A stretch of DNA of 64,000 bases from Fibrobacter sp. (GCA_024398875.1 JAKSIJ010000007.1:1-64000), one strand, 5' to 3'. Numbered from the stretch's first letter, positions 37,428-45,609 are shown. Program-made: numbers and translations. The notes: generated by a model not told the origin, from the letters alone.

Positions 37428-38305
37428 GTAATTTGGCGCAGCGTTTAATCACGGCTTTCATTGCCATTCCGGTGGTATTTTTCCTCCTGTGGTTCTGCGA
37501 TTACAGCCGCATTGGTCTCATGTGTTTTTTGGCTGGCGTTGGCGCCTGGGAATGGGCTGGCATGGTCCGCAAAATGTACCAGGGCCCCGACATGCGCTAC
37601 CTTTCCTTTGCCGCAAGTTTCGCGCTGACTCTTGCATGGGCGCTCTCCAAGGGCGGTTTCTTTGGCCTCCCGGCAGTGCCTTATTTGGTGGGCATGACCG
37701 CCATGATTATTTTTGGCATCTACATCGCTGTCGCTTACGCCCGAGTGAAGATTGAAGTTTTGTTCCCCTGGCTTGTAATGCACATGGGCGCTCCGCTCTA
37801 TGTAGGTTTATGGGGAGGCATGAATGTGCTCATGATGGGGAATGGCAAGGGCTTGGATCAGTGCTATCCTTTCATTCTTGTAATGACATCCATGTGGGGT
37901 TGCGATACGGCTGCTTACTTCTTCGGGAAGTTTGCCGCGGGCAAGGGACCTTTTGGCCGTCACCTCTTTGCGCCTACCATTAGCCCCAAGAAGACTTGGG
38001 AAGGTTCTGTGGTTGGTACTTTGTTCACAATGGGCTGGACTGCCTATTGGGTCACCTACAGTTCTGCCCTCGCCGGTTTCGGTGTGCAGTTTGATATTGT
38101 GAAGGGCCTGATTCTCGGGTTCCTGTTTGCAGTTGCTGGCCAGGCGGGCGACCTCTTGATGAGCGCCCTCAAACGCTGGAGTGGCACCAAGGATTCCGGA
38201 AATCTCTTCGTGGGCCATGGCGGCGTTTTGGACCGCTGCGATTCCTTCTACCTTGCGGCCCCCATGCTCTGGCTCCTGCTGGATTTCTTCCAGAAAGTCG
38301 CTTAA
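37424..38305 (+). CDS. cdsA: phosphatidate cytidylyltransferase
   Basis: CdsA makes CDP-diacylglycerol for phospholipid synthesis in the inner membrane. The 293 residues have about eight helices and the C-terminal signature region SALKRWSGTKDSGNLFVGHGGVLDRCDSFYLAAPM (the CTP-transferase pattern). MWGCDTAAYFFGKFAAGKGPFGRHLFAPTISPKKTWEGSVVG is the conserved catalytic loop. It is the last gene of the pyrH operon and is followed by a terminator. Confidence 0.94.
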   Translation: MSNLAQRLITAFIAIPVVFFLLWFCDYSRIGLMCFLAGVGAWEWAGMVRKMYQGPDMRYLSFAASFALTLAWALSKGGFFGLPAVPYLVGMTAMIIFGIYIAVAYARVKIEVLFPWLVMHMGAPLYVGLWGGMNVLMMGNGKGLDQCYPFILVMTSMWGCDTAAYFFGKFAAGKGPFGRHLFAPTISPKKTWEGSVVGTLFTMGWTAYWVTYSSALAGFGVQFDIVKGLILGFLFAVAGQAGDLLMSALKRWSGTKDSGNLFVGHGGVLDRCDSFYLAAPMLWLLLDFFQKVA

Positions 38306-38333
38306 TTTATGTCAACGATTATTTAAGAGAAAG

Positions 38334-38363
38334 AAGCCTCGTTTTTGAAAGAGAGGCTTTTTT
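38334..38363 (+). terminator. terminator of pyrH-cdsA operon
   Basis: AAGCCTC (38334-38340) pairs with GAGGCTT (38353-38359), followed by T-rich sequence. Confidence 0.75.
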
Positions 38364-38458
38364 GATATAGCGTCGCCAGGGCCTCCTCCCCGCGAGCAGT
38401 TATTTACTGAAATAAAATGTCTTTTTTCAAATAAAAAACATTCGATTTTCTATCTTTT

Positions 38459-38478
38459 CTCGCGTAAAAAACGCGAGG
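38459..38478 (+). promoter_or_regulatory. hairpin covering the hisE Shine-Dalgarno
   Basis: CTCGCG (38459-38464) pairs perfectly with CGCGAG (38472-38477) around seven A/T-rich bases, burying three of the four bases of the GAGG Shine-Dalgarno (38475-38478), which sits six nt before the hisE ATG. TATCTT at 38451-38456 may be the -10 box, so the hairpin would begin almost at the 5' end of the transcript. Confidence 0.5.
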
Positions 38479-38484
38479 TCTATC

Positions 38485-38745
38485 ATGACGTTTGAAGAAA
38501 TGTTTGCGCTTGCATGCCAGCGCAAAAAAGAGATGCCGGAAGGCAAGGGAACCACGGAACTTTTCAAGAAGGGTCCCCACGCCATTGGCAAGAAGCTGGT
38601 GGAAGAAGCTGCCGAATCTTGGCAGGCCGCCAACTACGAATCCCGTGACGCCCAGTGCCTGGAACTTTCTCAGGTGCTCTACTATGTGGCCGTCATGATG
38701 GCAGAAAAAGGTCTCACCCTCGAAGAAGTGTACGCAAAACTATGA
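38485..38745 (+). CDS. hisE: phosphoribosyl-ATP pyrophosphatase
   Basis: HisE hydrolyses PR-ATP to PR-AMP, the second step of histidine synthesis. The 86-residue MazG-like protein shows the family core GPHAIGKKLVEEAAESWQAAN with the metal-binding Glu residues, then QCLELSQVLYYVAVMMAEKG. It is a stand-alone HisE, not fused to HisI. The stop overlaps the hisG start (ATGA), an unusual two-gene arrangement that places steps 1 and 2 together. Confidence 0.9.
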   Translation: MTFEEMFALACQRKKEMPEGKGTTELFKKGPHAIGKKLVEEAAESWQAANYESRDAQCLELSQVLYYVAVMMAEKGLTLEEVYAKL

Positions 38746-39581
38746 TTAAGGTAGCTCTCCCGAATAAGGGCATGCTTTTCGAGCCCACTCAGGAACTTTT
38801 GAAGGCCTGCGGTTACAAGGCTTCCAAGCCTTACAAGACTTTGACCCAGATTGATACCAAGAATGGTATCGAGTTCTTCTTCCTGCGCCCAAGCGACATT
38901 CCCATGTATGTGGGTCGCGGCATTATTGACGCAGGCATTACAGGCATTGACTTTAATGCCGAGGCCAAGAGCCCTGCGGTTAAGGTTCTGGATTTGCCTT
39001 TTGGCGCTTCCAAGATGTGCGCCGCCGTGCCGAACGAAAGCCCCATTCAGGGTCTGGATGAACTGAAGGACAAAACCATCGCCACCAGCTTCCCTAACAT
39101 TGTGGAAGGCTACTACAAGAAGTCCATGGACTTTGTGGTGCTGGAAGGCGCTGTTGAAATTTCTGTGAGCCTCGGTGTGGCCGATGCCATCGTGGATGTG
39201 GTGGAAACAGGCACGACTCTCAAGCAGGCGGGTCTTCGCATTATTGGCGATCCCCTGTTCAGGAGCAATGCAGCTTTGTTCTGCAACCCTCAGAAGACGG
39301 AGCTGGAAGAGGTCAACACACTCATCCGCCGCATTGAAGGTAAGCTTGTCGCGCAGTCCTACATGATGATTGAGTATGACTGCCCGGCTGAACTTTTGGC
39401 AAAGGCCTGTGAACTCACTCCGGGTCTCGACGCTCCCACGGTGACAAAGCTCCACGGTCGCGAATGGTATTCTGTGAAGGCCATGGTCCCTCGTGAAGAA
39501 GCCAACGCCATCATGGACAAGCTTTGGGACGCCGGCGCTAGAAGCATCCTTCTCTTTGGTATCGAGAGCGCCCGCATCTAG
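38742..39581 (+). CDS. hisG: ATP phosphoribosyltransferase, long form
   Basis: HisG catalyses the first step of histidine synthesis. The start at 38742 overlaps the hisE stop; longer in-frame extension to 38655 is within hisE. The 279 residues have the two-lobe catalytic part (KVALPNKGMLFEPT, VGRGIIDAGITGID, DAIVDVVETGTTLKQAGLR) and a C-terminal ~75-residue ACT-like regulatory domain (MVPREEANAIMDKLWDAGARSILLFGIE), so it should be feedback-inhibited by histidine and need no HisZ. Remaining his genes are outside the window. Confidence 0.94.
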   Translation: MIKVALPNKGMLFEPTQELLKACGYKASKPYKTLTQIDTKNGIEFFFLRPSDIPMYVGRGIIDAGITGIDFNAEAKSPAVKVLDLPFGASKMCAAVPNESPIQGLDELKDKTIATSFPNIVEGYYKKSMDFVVLEGAVEISVSLGVADAIVDVVETGTTLKQAGLRIIGDPLFRSNAALFCNPQKTELEEVNTLIRRIEGKLVAQSYMMIEYDCPAELLAKACELTPGLDAPTVTKLHGREWYSVKAMVPREEANAIMDKLWDAGARSILLFGIESARI

Positions 39582-39606
39582 TGCGCCATAGTCATTTGGT
39601 CCGCGG

Positions 39607-40842
39607 ATGGAATCTTTAGCCTACTTAGCACGCCAACCCATTCTCGATGGCAATAGAAGAATCTTTGCCTACGAACTCTTGTTCCGTGATTCGCCTACCA
39701 GCGACTCGGCGGTTATTGCAAGCGATGTGTTAGCGACAGCCCAGGTTCTTGAGAATGTGTTGAACAACATCGGTCTCCCCAAACTTATCGGGAACCATAA
39801 GGCCTTTGTGAACTGCAGCCGGGAAATGCTTTTGGGCGATATGTTCGGGCTGTTGAACCCGAAGTGCTTTGTGCTTGAGATTCTGGAAGATGTGAAGGTG
39901 GATGCCACTTTGGTGAAGGCCGTGAAGCGCTATAAGGCCCGCGGTTTTGAACTGGCATTGGATGATTTCATCTTCAACAAGGAATTCATTTCCCGCTTTG
40001 AACCGCTGTTCCCCTACGTCTCCTACGTGAAGATGGATGTGGTGGATAATTCCGAAGCGAATCTTGCGAAGGCTGCGAAGTTCTTCAAGGAAAAAGACAT
40101 CAAGCTTTTGGCAGAGAAGGTGGAAGACGCCAAATGCTTCAAGAAGCGCATCGCGGAAGGTTATGAACTTTTCCAGGGTTTCTTCTTTGCCAAGCCCGAA
40201 ATCGTCACCGGGAAAAAGATTGACTCTACTTCTGCCGCCATCCTGAAGATGCTTTTGCTATTGCGGAAGCACCCGACGCTTGCGCAACTTTGCAAGAGTC
40301 TGAAGGATAGTCCCGAGCTTTCGGAAAATCTCCTCCGGTTCGTAAATTCCGATGCCCAGTACAAGCAGCAGAACATCTCTGAAGTGAAAGACGCCATTGC
40401 CTGGATTGGCATGCGGAATATTCAGGAATGGCTCATGCTCATGCTTTACGCCCGGCCGGAAATGGGCGTGGCACCTCAGAGCTCTCCCTTGTTCCAGAAC
40501 GCTAGCCATCGGGCGAAGTTCCTGGAACTTTTGGCTCGCGTGGTTTATGGCCCGGATGAAGACATGCCGGCCCGCGCCTTCACGGTGGGGCTCATCAGCC
40601 GCATGGACGCTCTCGTGGGCGCACCGCTGGATTCTATTTTGAAGGACTCTTCTGCCGATGACGAAATGTGCGAAGCCTTGCTTGCAGGCTCTGGTCGTCT
40701 CGGCCTCTTACTCCGTCTTGCTGATGCTGTGGAACAGGATAGGCAGTCCGTCATCCGCGACTTGCTTCAAAAGTTGAATTTGAATGTAAACCTTTTGAAC
40801 CGTTGCGTCAATGACGCTTATTCCTGGGCCCATGAACGTTGA
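39607..40842 (+). CDS. EAL-HDOD (YuxH-type) signalling protein
   Basis: The 411 residues are an EAL domain (about 5-200) followed by an HDOD domain (about 205-400). The EAL signature reads ELLFR, keeping the Glu-Leu-Arg pattern, with DDFIFN in place of DDFGxG and AEKVE near the C-terminal catalytic Glu. Several canonical metal ligands look changed, so c-di-GMP hydrolysis is doubtful, as in other YuxH/CdgJ-type proteins that act in motility. HDOD domains are usually regulatory partners. It overlaps the recR start. Confidence 0.87.
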   Translation: MESLAYLARQPILDGNRRIFAYELLFRDSPTSDSAVIASDVLATAQVLENVLNNIGLPKLIGNHKAFVNCSREMLLGDMFGLLNPKCFVLEILEDVKVDATLVKAVKRYKARGFELALDDFIFNKEFISRFEPLFPYVSYVKMDVVDNSEANLAKAAKFFKEKDIKLLAEKVEDAKCFKKRIAEGYELFQGFFFAKPEIVTGKKIDSTSAAILKMLLLLRKHPTLAQLCKSLKDSPELSENLLRFVNSDAQYKQQNISEVKDAIAWIGMRNIQEWLMLMLYARPEMGVAPQSSPLFQNASHRAKFLELLARVVYGPDEDMPARAFTVGLISRMDALVGAPLDSILKDSSADDEMCEALLAGSGRLGLLLRLADAVEQDRQSVIRDLLQKLNLNVNLLNRCVNDAYSWAHER

Positions 40843-41428
40843 ACCTCAAAGTCTTGAAGCGCTGATTGCGGAATTTGCGGGACTTCCTGGAATAGGGCAG
40901 AAAACCGCCCGCCGCTTGGCGTATCACATGCTCACCCGCAGCAAGGCTGATGTGGAGCGCTTCTCCAACAACATGCTGAACGCGGCCGAGAAGGTGCACC
41001 CGTGCCCCAAATGTCATGGATTTACAGATCAGGAAGTTTGCCCCATTTGCGCCTCCCGCGTGGGCGCCAAATCGATTTGCGTTGTAGAGAAAAGTTCTGA
41101 TATCGTTCCTTTTGAACGTTCCGGAATCTATAAAGGGCTTTACTTTGTTCTAGGTGGCGTGATTTCTCCACTGGATGGGATTGGCCCGGAACATCTCCAC
41201 TTGCCGGAGCTGGTGGAACGCATCAAGACGGAAGGCATTGAAGAACTGGTTCTGGCGCTCGGCAGCAGTCCTGAGGCCGACAGCACCGCCCTCATGATAG
41301 ACCGCATGCTTGCAGGCGTGAATGTGAAGCGCACGCGCCTTGCCCGCGGCATCCCCATGGGGAGCGACCTTGAATTTGTGGATGAAGTCACCATGCTTCG
41401 GGCCTTCGAAGGGAGAGTGTCGCTATGA
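40832..41428 (+). CDS. recR: recombination protein RecR
   Basis: RecR with RecO and RecF loads RecA at gaps. The start at 40832 (MNVEPQSLEALIAEFAGLPGIGQKTARRLAY) matches the family N-terminus; an ATG 21 bases earlier is in frame and cannot be excluded. Helix-hairpin-helix, the zinc finger CPKCHGFTDQEVCPIC, and the Toprim domain (ICVVEKSSDI, YFVLGGVISPLDGIGPEHL, ALGSSPEADSTA) are all present. It overlaps the EAL gene and the engB start (ATGA). Confidence 0.94.
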   Translation: MNVEPQSLEALIAEFAGLPGIGQKTARRLAYHMLTRSKADVERFSNNMLNAAEKVHPCPKCHGFTDQEVCPICASRVGAKSICVVEKSSDIVPFERSGIYKGLYFVLGGVISPLDGIGPEHLHLPELVERIKTEGIEELVLALGSSPEADSTALMIDRMLAGVNVKRTRLARGIPMGSDLEFVDEVTMLRAFEGRVSL

Positions 41429-42078
41429 GTTTTGACCCGCAGAATAAATCCCGTCAAGCGCCTGTAAAGTTTGGCGATTTTACAGTCACTTCTTCCGCAT
41501 TTGCAAAAAGCGCAATTTCTTTGAAGGGCGTTCCTAGTGATGGCGTGCCCCAGGTGGCGTTCCTTGGCCGTTCCAATGTGGGCAAATCTTCCCTCTTGAA
41601 TGCGCTCATGGGTCAGAAAAAGCTGGTGAAAGTCAGTTCCACGCCGGGAAAAACGCGGGAACTCAATTTTTTCAAAGTCAATGACGCTTTTTTTCTTGTA
41701 GATTTACCAGGAGTGGGTTTCGCCCAGGTCAGTGTCGCCAAGCGGGACGAAATGGCGAAATTCATTCGGGAGTATGTAGAGAAGTGTAAGGACTTGTGCG
41801 GCCTCGTCTATCTGGTGGACATCCGTCATGGCGGAACTCCTATCGACATCGAGACGGTGGAAAGCATTCGCGCAACAGGCTGCCCCGTGTTGGTGGTGGC
41901 GAGCAAGCGCGATAAAGTGAACCAGACGGAACTGGCCAAGAACCTGAAGCTGATTCAGGAACGACTTTCTCTCCCTACGCCCCCTTTGTGTGTGAGTGTT
42001 TTGAAGAAGTTTGGTTTGGAAGCTCTTTGGCAAGAAATTCTAGGTGCGATTAACGGAACCAATGACACAGAACGATAA
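41425..42078 (+). CDS. engB: ribosome biogenesis GTPase EngB/YsxC
   Basis: This small essential GTPase assists 50S assembly. The 217 residues hold G1 LGRSNVGKSSLL, the G2 threonine in STPGKTRELNFF, G3 DLPGVGFA, G4 SKRDK and G5 SVLKKFG. It shares ATGA with recR upstream and overlaps mlaE downstream, so recR-engB-mlaE-mlaF form one run. Confidence 0.93.
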   Translation: MSFDPQNKSRQAPVKFGDFTVTSSAFAKSAISLKGVPSDGVPQVAFLGRSNVGKSSLLNALMGQKKLVKVSSTPGKTRELNFFKVNDAFFLVDLPGVGFAQVSVAKRDEMAKFIREYVEKCKDLCGLVYLVDIRHGGTPIDIETVESIRATGCPVLVVASKRDKVNQTELAKNLKLIQERLSLPTPPLCVSVLKKFGLEALWQEILGAINGTNDTER

Positions 42079-42940
42079 CAGAGAAATGGCGCGATTCACC
42101 CTGATGGGGACGCTTTTCCACAAGTTGGGATTGTTCCTCATGCATCGCACGGCAGGCCAGCAGGTGGTCTTGTTTTTCCGTGCCCTGGGTTCTCTGTTTT
42201 CCAAAAGCCGCAGTTTCAAGACTGACTCCAAGAACATCATCATGCAGACCTTCTTCACGGGGGTGGAAATTTTCCCCATTCTCTTTGTGGTGGCTACTTT
42301 GTTCGGAACGGTGGTGATTGTAGAAATCATGACCTTGATGGGGAAGGTTGGCTTTTCCGATGTGGTGGGGAGCCTCATGGTGGTGGTGATTATCCGCGAA
42401 CTGGGGCCCATTCTTACGGCGTTTTTGATTGCAGGTCGAAGTGGTTCTTCCCTTACCACCTACGTGGGCAGCATGGTGATTAGTTCCGAGGTGGATGCGC
42501 TTGCTTCCATGGGGGTGGACCCTATACGTTATCTCGTGATGCCAGGCCTCATTGGCGGTTCCATCGCCACCTTCATCATGACCATCTTCTTTAGCACCAG
42601 CGCCATTGTGTCTGGGTTTATCGTAACGAAGTTTGTGATTTTTATTAGCGGAAATGCGCTGAATTTGCAGTTGACATGGGATTATCTCTCCACAGAAATT
42701 TTGAAGGCCATGTCCATGATGGATTTTGTGCTGATTGTGGTGAAGCCCCTGATTTTTGGTTGCATTATTACGACTAACGCTTGCTATCAGGCGCTAAACA
42801 TTCCCCGCGATATTCGCCAGGTGCCAAAGGCAACTTCCCGCTCCGTGATCAAATCTTTCCTCTACATTGTTTGCGCCGACGTGTTCCTTTCCCTGTTCTA
42901 TTTCTTTGACTACTTTAACGAGATATCGAAGATTATTTAG
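42062..42940 (+). CDS. mlaE: MlaE-family phospholipid transporter permease
   Basis: MlaE is the inner-membrane permease of the Mla lipid-transport ABC system. The 292 residues contain about five helices and the conserved IIRELGPILTAFLIAGRSGSSLTTYVGSMVISSEVDALASMGVDPIRYLVMPG block. The start is uncertain: 42062 (used) and 42086 are both reasonable; the reading frame overlaps the engB 3' end. It works with the MlaF ATPase 9 bases downstream and probably with the MlaD at 21811-22719. Confidence 0.93.
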   Translation: MTQNDNREMARFTLMGTLFHKLGLFLMHRTAGQQVVLFFRALGSLFSKSRSFKTDSKNIIMQTFFTGVEIFPILFVVATLFGTVVIVEIMTLMGKVGFSDVVGSLMVVVIIRELGPILTAFLIAGRSGSSLTTYVGSMVISSEVDALASMGVDPIRYLVMPGLIGGSIATFIMTIFFSTSAIVSGFIVTKFVIFISGNALNLQLTWDYLSTEILKAMSMMDFVLIVVKPLIFGCIITTNACYQALNIPRDIRQVPKATSRSVIKSFLYIVCADVFLSLFYFFDYFNEISKII

Positions 42941-42949
42941 AGGCCCCGA

Positions 42950-43768
42950 ATGCAAGACGAAGCTTTACGCGTAGAAGATTTGCACTTGACTTACGGGAAC
43001 TTGGCGGGGACCACGGTTTCTAAGCCGAGGGCGCTTGGCTTCTTTGAAATGGGAAAGACAGCCCCCAATGACAAGGAACTCATTTCTGGCGCGAATCTTT
43101 TGGTGAAGCGCGGTGAGACGCTTTGCATCGGCGGCCCTTCTGGCCAGGGAAAGAGTGCCTTTTTGCGCGTGATTGCAGGGCTTTCTCGCCCCAATCAAGG
43201 GCGCATCTACTACTTCGGGGAATATATTCCGCCAGAACGTTTGACGGCTTTGGAAGTGGCAAAGCGCCAGGTGGGAATGGTGTTCCAGAATGGGGCCCTC
43301 ATCTCAAACATTCGCGTGAAGGATAACATCGGGCTTCCGCTGCGCTACCACAAAAAAGGAAGTGCCGCCGAGATTGAAGAAAAAATACGCATGGCTATGG
43401 ATTTGATGCGCGTGCGCGATAGTGCGGACTTGTTCCCCCACCAGTTGAGCGTGGGCATGCAGAAGCGTGTTGCCATTGCTCGCGCCTGGGCCATGGACCC
43501 GCAGCTTCTTTTGATGGACGAGCCTACGGCAGGGCTTGACAACTACAACCGCCGCAATCTCCTTCCGCTGATTGACAACATGCGTACTTTGTTCAAAACC
43601 TCCATTGTCATCGTGACTCACGACTTGATGATGGCGAAGGAATTGGATTGCAACATCTGCTTTTTGCACCAGAAAACTTTGACAGAGCCGAAATCTTTTG
43701 ATTACTGGGTGGATTCCGATACGGATATTTCACGCGAACTATTCCGTGACGTACGCACCAGCGGGTAA
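42950..43768 (+). CDS. mlaF: MlaF-family ABC transporter ATP-binding protein
   Basis: This is the energising subunit of the Mla system, 272 residues. Walker A is GGPSGQGKSAF, Q-loop MVFQNG, signature LSVGMQKRVAIARA, Walker B LLLMDEP and the switch His in IVTHDL. Between the A-loop (LTYGN) and the first core strand there is an insert of about 25 residues (TTVSKPRALGFFEMGKT...) not found in short MlaF forms. It ends the recR-engB-mlaE-mlaF run. Confidence 0.93.
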   Translation: MQDEALRVEDLHLTYGNLAGTTVSKPRALGFFEMGKTAPNDKELISGANLLVKRGETLCIGGPSGQGKSAFLRVIAGLSRPNQGRIYYFGEYIPPERLTALEVAKRQVGMVFQNGALISNIRVKDNIGLPLRYHKKGSAAEIEEKIRMAMDLMRVRDSADLFPHQLSVGMQKRVAIARAWAMDPQLLLMDEPTAGLDNYNRRNLLPLIDNMRTLFKTSIVIVTHDLMMAKELDCNICFLHQKTLTEPKSFDYWVDSDTDISRELFRDVRTSG

Positions 43769-43770
43769 AT

Positions 43771-43958
43771 CAATTTAAAATTCACAATTCATAATTCACA
43801 ATTGATGAATTTTTGCTGCGGCTAATTTTTAATTTTGAATTATTAATGTAGAAATGCAATTCACAATTGATGGATCTAGAGAAGTTTTGTTGTGAAATGA
43901 TGAAATTTTTCTGCAACCAATTTTTAATTTTGAATTATTAATTTATAATTGTATTACT
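43771..43958. repeat. AT-rich non-coding repeat with tandem half-units
   Basis: This gap holds two copies of a two-part unit. Part A (AATTCACAATTGATG) lies at 43793-43807 and 43858-43872; part B, a 24-base AT-only-like block, lies at 43824-43847 and 43919-43942. The regions just before A (from 43781) and within B are partly complementary, so a long imperfect hairpin can form. No gene was found. It looks like a dispersed intergenic repeat. Confidence 0.65.
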
Positions 43959-44960
43959 ATGTTTCTTCCCTTACCAGATGATTTTCATGCACACCTTCGT
44001 CAGGGCGATTTGATGCCGGGCTATGTCCGGGATTTGGTTTCCCAGTTTGGTCGTGCCATCATTATGCCGAACACCGTGCCTGCCATGACCAGTGTCGCAG
44101 CCATTGCGCAGTACAAGAAAGAGATTCTCGCTGCTGCCGCCGATGTGCGCCCGGATTTTGAACCCCTCATGACTTTCAAGCTGAATCCGAATTATACGGA
44201 ACAGGATTTGAAGGACATGATGGCGGTGGGCGTTGTGGCTGGCAAGTATTACCCCGCAGGCGTTACCACCAACAGTCAGGATGGCATCAGCGACTTTGAG
44301 GGAATCTTCCCTGTGGTTGCCATGATGGAAAAGCTTGGCCTGGTGCTTTGCGTTCATGGTGAGGAACCGGGCGAATTCTGCCTGGATCGTGAACCCGCCT
44401 TCATCAAGCGTGTCGAAACTCTCGCGGAAAAGTTCCCGAAACTCCGCATCGTATTTGAACATCTTTCCAGCGCAAAATCTGTGGAAGCGGTGAAGCGGCT
44501 CCCTGCCAATGTGGCGGCTACCTTCACGGTGCATCATTTGATGATGACGTTAGATGATGTGGTGGGTGATGCTCTCCGGCCCCATCACTTCTGCAAGCCC
44601 CTGCCCAAGCGTCCCGAAGATCGGGCGGCTATTCGTGAGGCAGCCTTCAGCGGATCTCCCAAGTTCTTCCTCGGGACAGACTCGGCGCCTCATCAGCAGG
44701 GCAAAAAAGAATGCCCCTGCGGTGCCGCCGGCGTCTACAGCGCTCCCGTGGCCATCCCGCTTCTGGTTCAGGAGTTCGAGAAGGCAGGCCACTTGGACAA
44801 GCTCCCGGACTTCATCGCAGGATTCGGCGCCGACTTCTACGGCCTCCCGCGCACCACGAAAAAGATTGAAGTCGTGCAGGAAAAATGGACTGTTCCAGAA
44901 ATCGTGAACGGCGTCGTCCCCCTCGCAGCAGGGAAGACTCTGGAGTGGAAGATTAAATAA
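43959..44960 (+). CDS. pyrC: dihydroorotase, class II
   Basis: PyrC closes carbamoyl-aspartate to dihydroorotate in pyrimidine synthesis. The 333 residues have the metal site HAHLRQG near the N-terminus (D-x-H-x-H), the carboxylated Lys in AGKYYPAG, further ligands in LCVHGE and FEHLSS, TFTVHHL and catalytic Asp in FLGTDSAPH. Length and N-terminus match the E. coli-type class II enzymes. It has its own AT-rich upstream region and a terminator shared with the opposite TA operon. Confidence 0.95.
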   Translation: MFLPLPDDFHAHLRQGDLMPGYVRDLVSQFGRAIIMPNTVPAMTSVAAIAQYKKEILAAAADVRPDFEPLMTFKLNPNYTEQDLKDMMAVGVVAGKYYPAGVTTNSQDGISDFEGIFPVVAMMEKLGLVLCVHGEEPGEFCLDREPAFIKRVETLAEKFPKLRIVFEHLSSAKSVEAVKRLPANVAATFTVHHLMMTLDDVVGDALRPHHFCKPLPKRPEDRAAIREAAFSGSPKFFLGTDSAPHQQGKKECPCGAAGVYSAPVAIPLLVQEFEKAGHLDKLPDFIAGFGADFYGLPRTTKKIEVVQEKWTVPEIVNGVVPLAAGKTLEWKIK

Positions 44961-44981
44961 GCTAGTTAGATTTAGCAATGA

Positions 44982-45016
44982 AAACGCCAGGCATCTAAAA
45001 CCTGGCGTTTGTTTTG
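44982..45016. terminator. bidirectional terminator between pyrC and the antitoxin gene
   Basis: AAACGCCAGG (44982-44991) pairs perfectly with CCTGGCGTTT (45001-45010), followed by TGTTTTG on the plus strand. The minus-strand antitoxin gene stops at 45019, so the stem probably serves both directions. Confidence 0.88.
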
Positions 45017-45018
45017 CT

Positions 45019-45315
45019 TTACACGGGATCGGGAATAATTATTTGCCCAGTGACATAGCGATGGACAAGCGAGTTCAAAAGCGTCTGGTAGGGAATCCCA
45101 GCGGCATAAGCTTTCTCCTTGAACTTCCTCATATCCTCTTCATTGGACCTGAAGGAAACCATCTTGGTGTTTGGAGTGCCCTCCTTATAAGCCGCCTTGA
45201 AATCCCGCCAGATTTGTTCTTGTTTTTCTTTTGGAAAAGGTTTGGCATCACTATTTTCCACGGCCTCCATCAAGGCGCGTTCTTCTTCATCGAAAGGTTC
45301 GTCAATAAATTCCAT
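45019..45315 (-). CDS. BrnA/CopG-like antitoxin
   Basis: The 98-residue acidic protein has a C-terminal ribbon-helix-helix-like region (KMVSFRSNEEDMRKFKEKAYAAGIPYQTLLNSLVHRYVTGQI), matching the CopG-fold antitoxins whose members read IPYQTLIxSLLHKY. The N-terminal ~50 residues are likely the toxin-binding part. It begins one base after the toxin stop, so the order is toxin then antitoxin, as in brnTA. No toxin-like motif is seen within it. Confidence 0.82.
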   Translation of the reverse strand: MEFIDEPFDEEERALMEAVENSDAKPFPKEKQEQIWRDFKAAYKEGTPNTKMVSFRSNEEDMRKFKEKAYAAGIPYQTLLNSLVHRYVTGQIIIPDPV

Positions 45316-45316
45316 G

Positions 45317-45580
45317 TTAGACTCCTTTTCCTTTGTTGTACTTACGGCTCCTAAAAGCCGTTTTCAAAAATGTGTCTCCATTTGACTCTTTTACGTAAGG
45401 AACACAGACTGCGTAACCTTCGTAATCAAGTACAAACATCTCCTGACCTGGATGATCCTTTTGATTTTCCACAGGGTAGGCAAGAGCTTTGCCCCGTTCA
45501 ATAATCTCGGCGACCTTCGCAAGATCAATACCACGTACCAACAGCAATTGTCGGTACTTATCGTCATTCCATTTTACCAT
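45317..45580 (-). CDS. BrnT-like toxin
   Basis: The 87-residue protein (KWNDDKYRQLLLVRGIDLAKVAEIIERG at the start, TFLKTAFRSRKYNKGKGV at the end) resembles the BrnT/DUF4258-type RelE-like ribonuclease toxins, which cleave RNA. The start overlaps a 17-bp inverted repeat and a promoter whose -10 box ends at the base before the ATG. The antitoxin follows one base later. BrnT assignment is from pattern memory; it might be another small RelE-superfamily toxin. Confidence 0.72.
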   Translation of the reverse strand: MVKWNDDKYRQLLLVRGIDLAKVAEIIERGKALAYPVENQKDHPGQEMFVLDYEGYAVCVPYVKESNGDTFLKTAFRSRKYNKGKGV

Positions 45581-45594
45581 AATATACCATTATG
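45578..45594. promoter_or_regulatory. palindromic operator over the toxin start
   Basis: CATAATATACCATTATG: arms CATAAT (45578-45583) and ATTATG (45589-45594) with a five-base centre. It covers the start codon and -10 box, consistent with autorepression by the toxin-antitoxin complex. Confidence 0.6.
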
Positions 45595-45609
45595 TTTTTA
45601 CAATGTCAA
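45581..45609 (-). promoter_or_regulatory. consensus promoter abutting the toxin start codon
   Basis: On the minus strand TTGACA (45609-45604), a 17-base spacer and TATATT (45586-45581) form a near-perfect sigma-70 promoter. The -10 box ends at the base before the toxin ATG (45580), so transcription should begin about seven bases inside the toxin gene. Confidence 0.65.
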
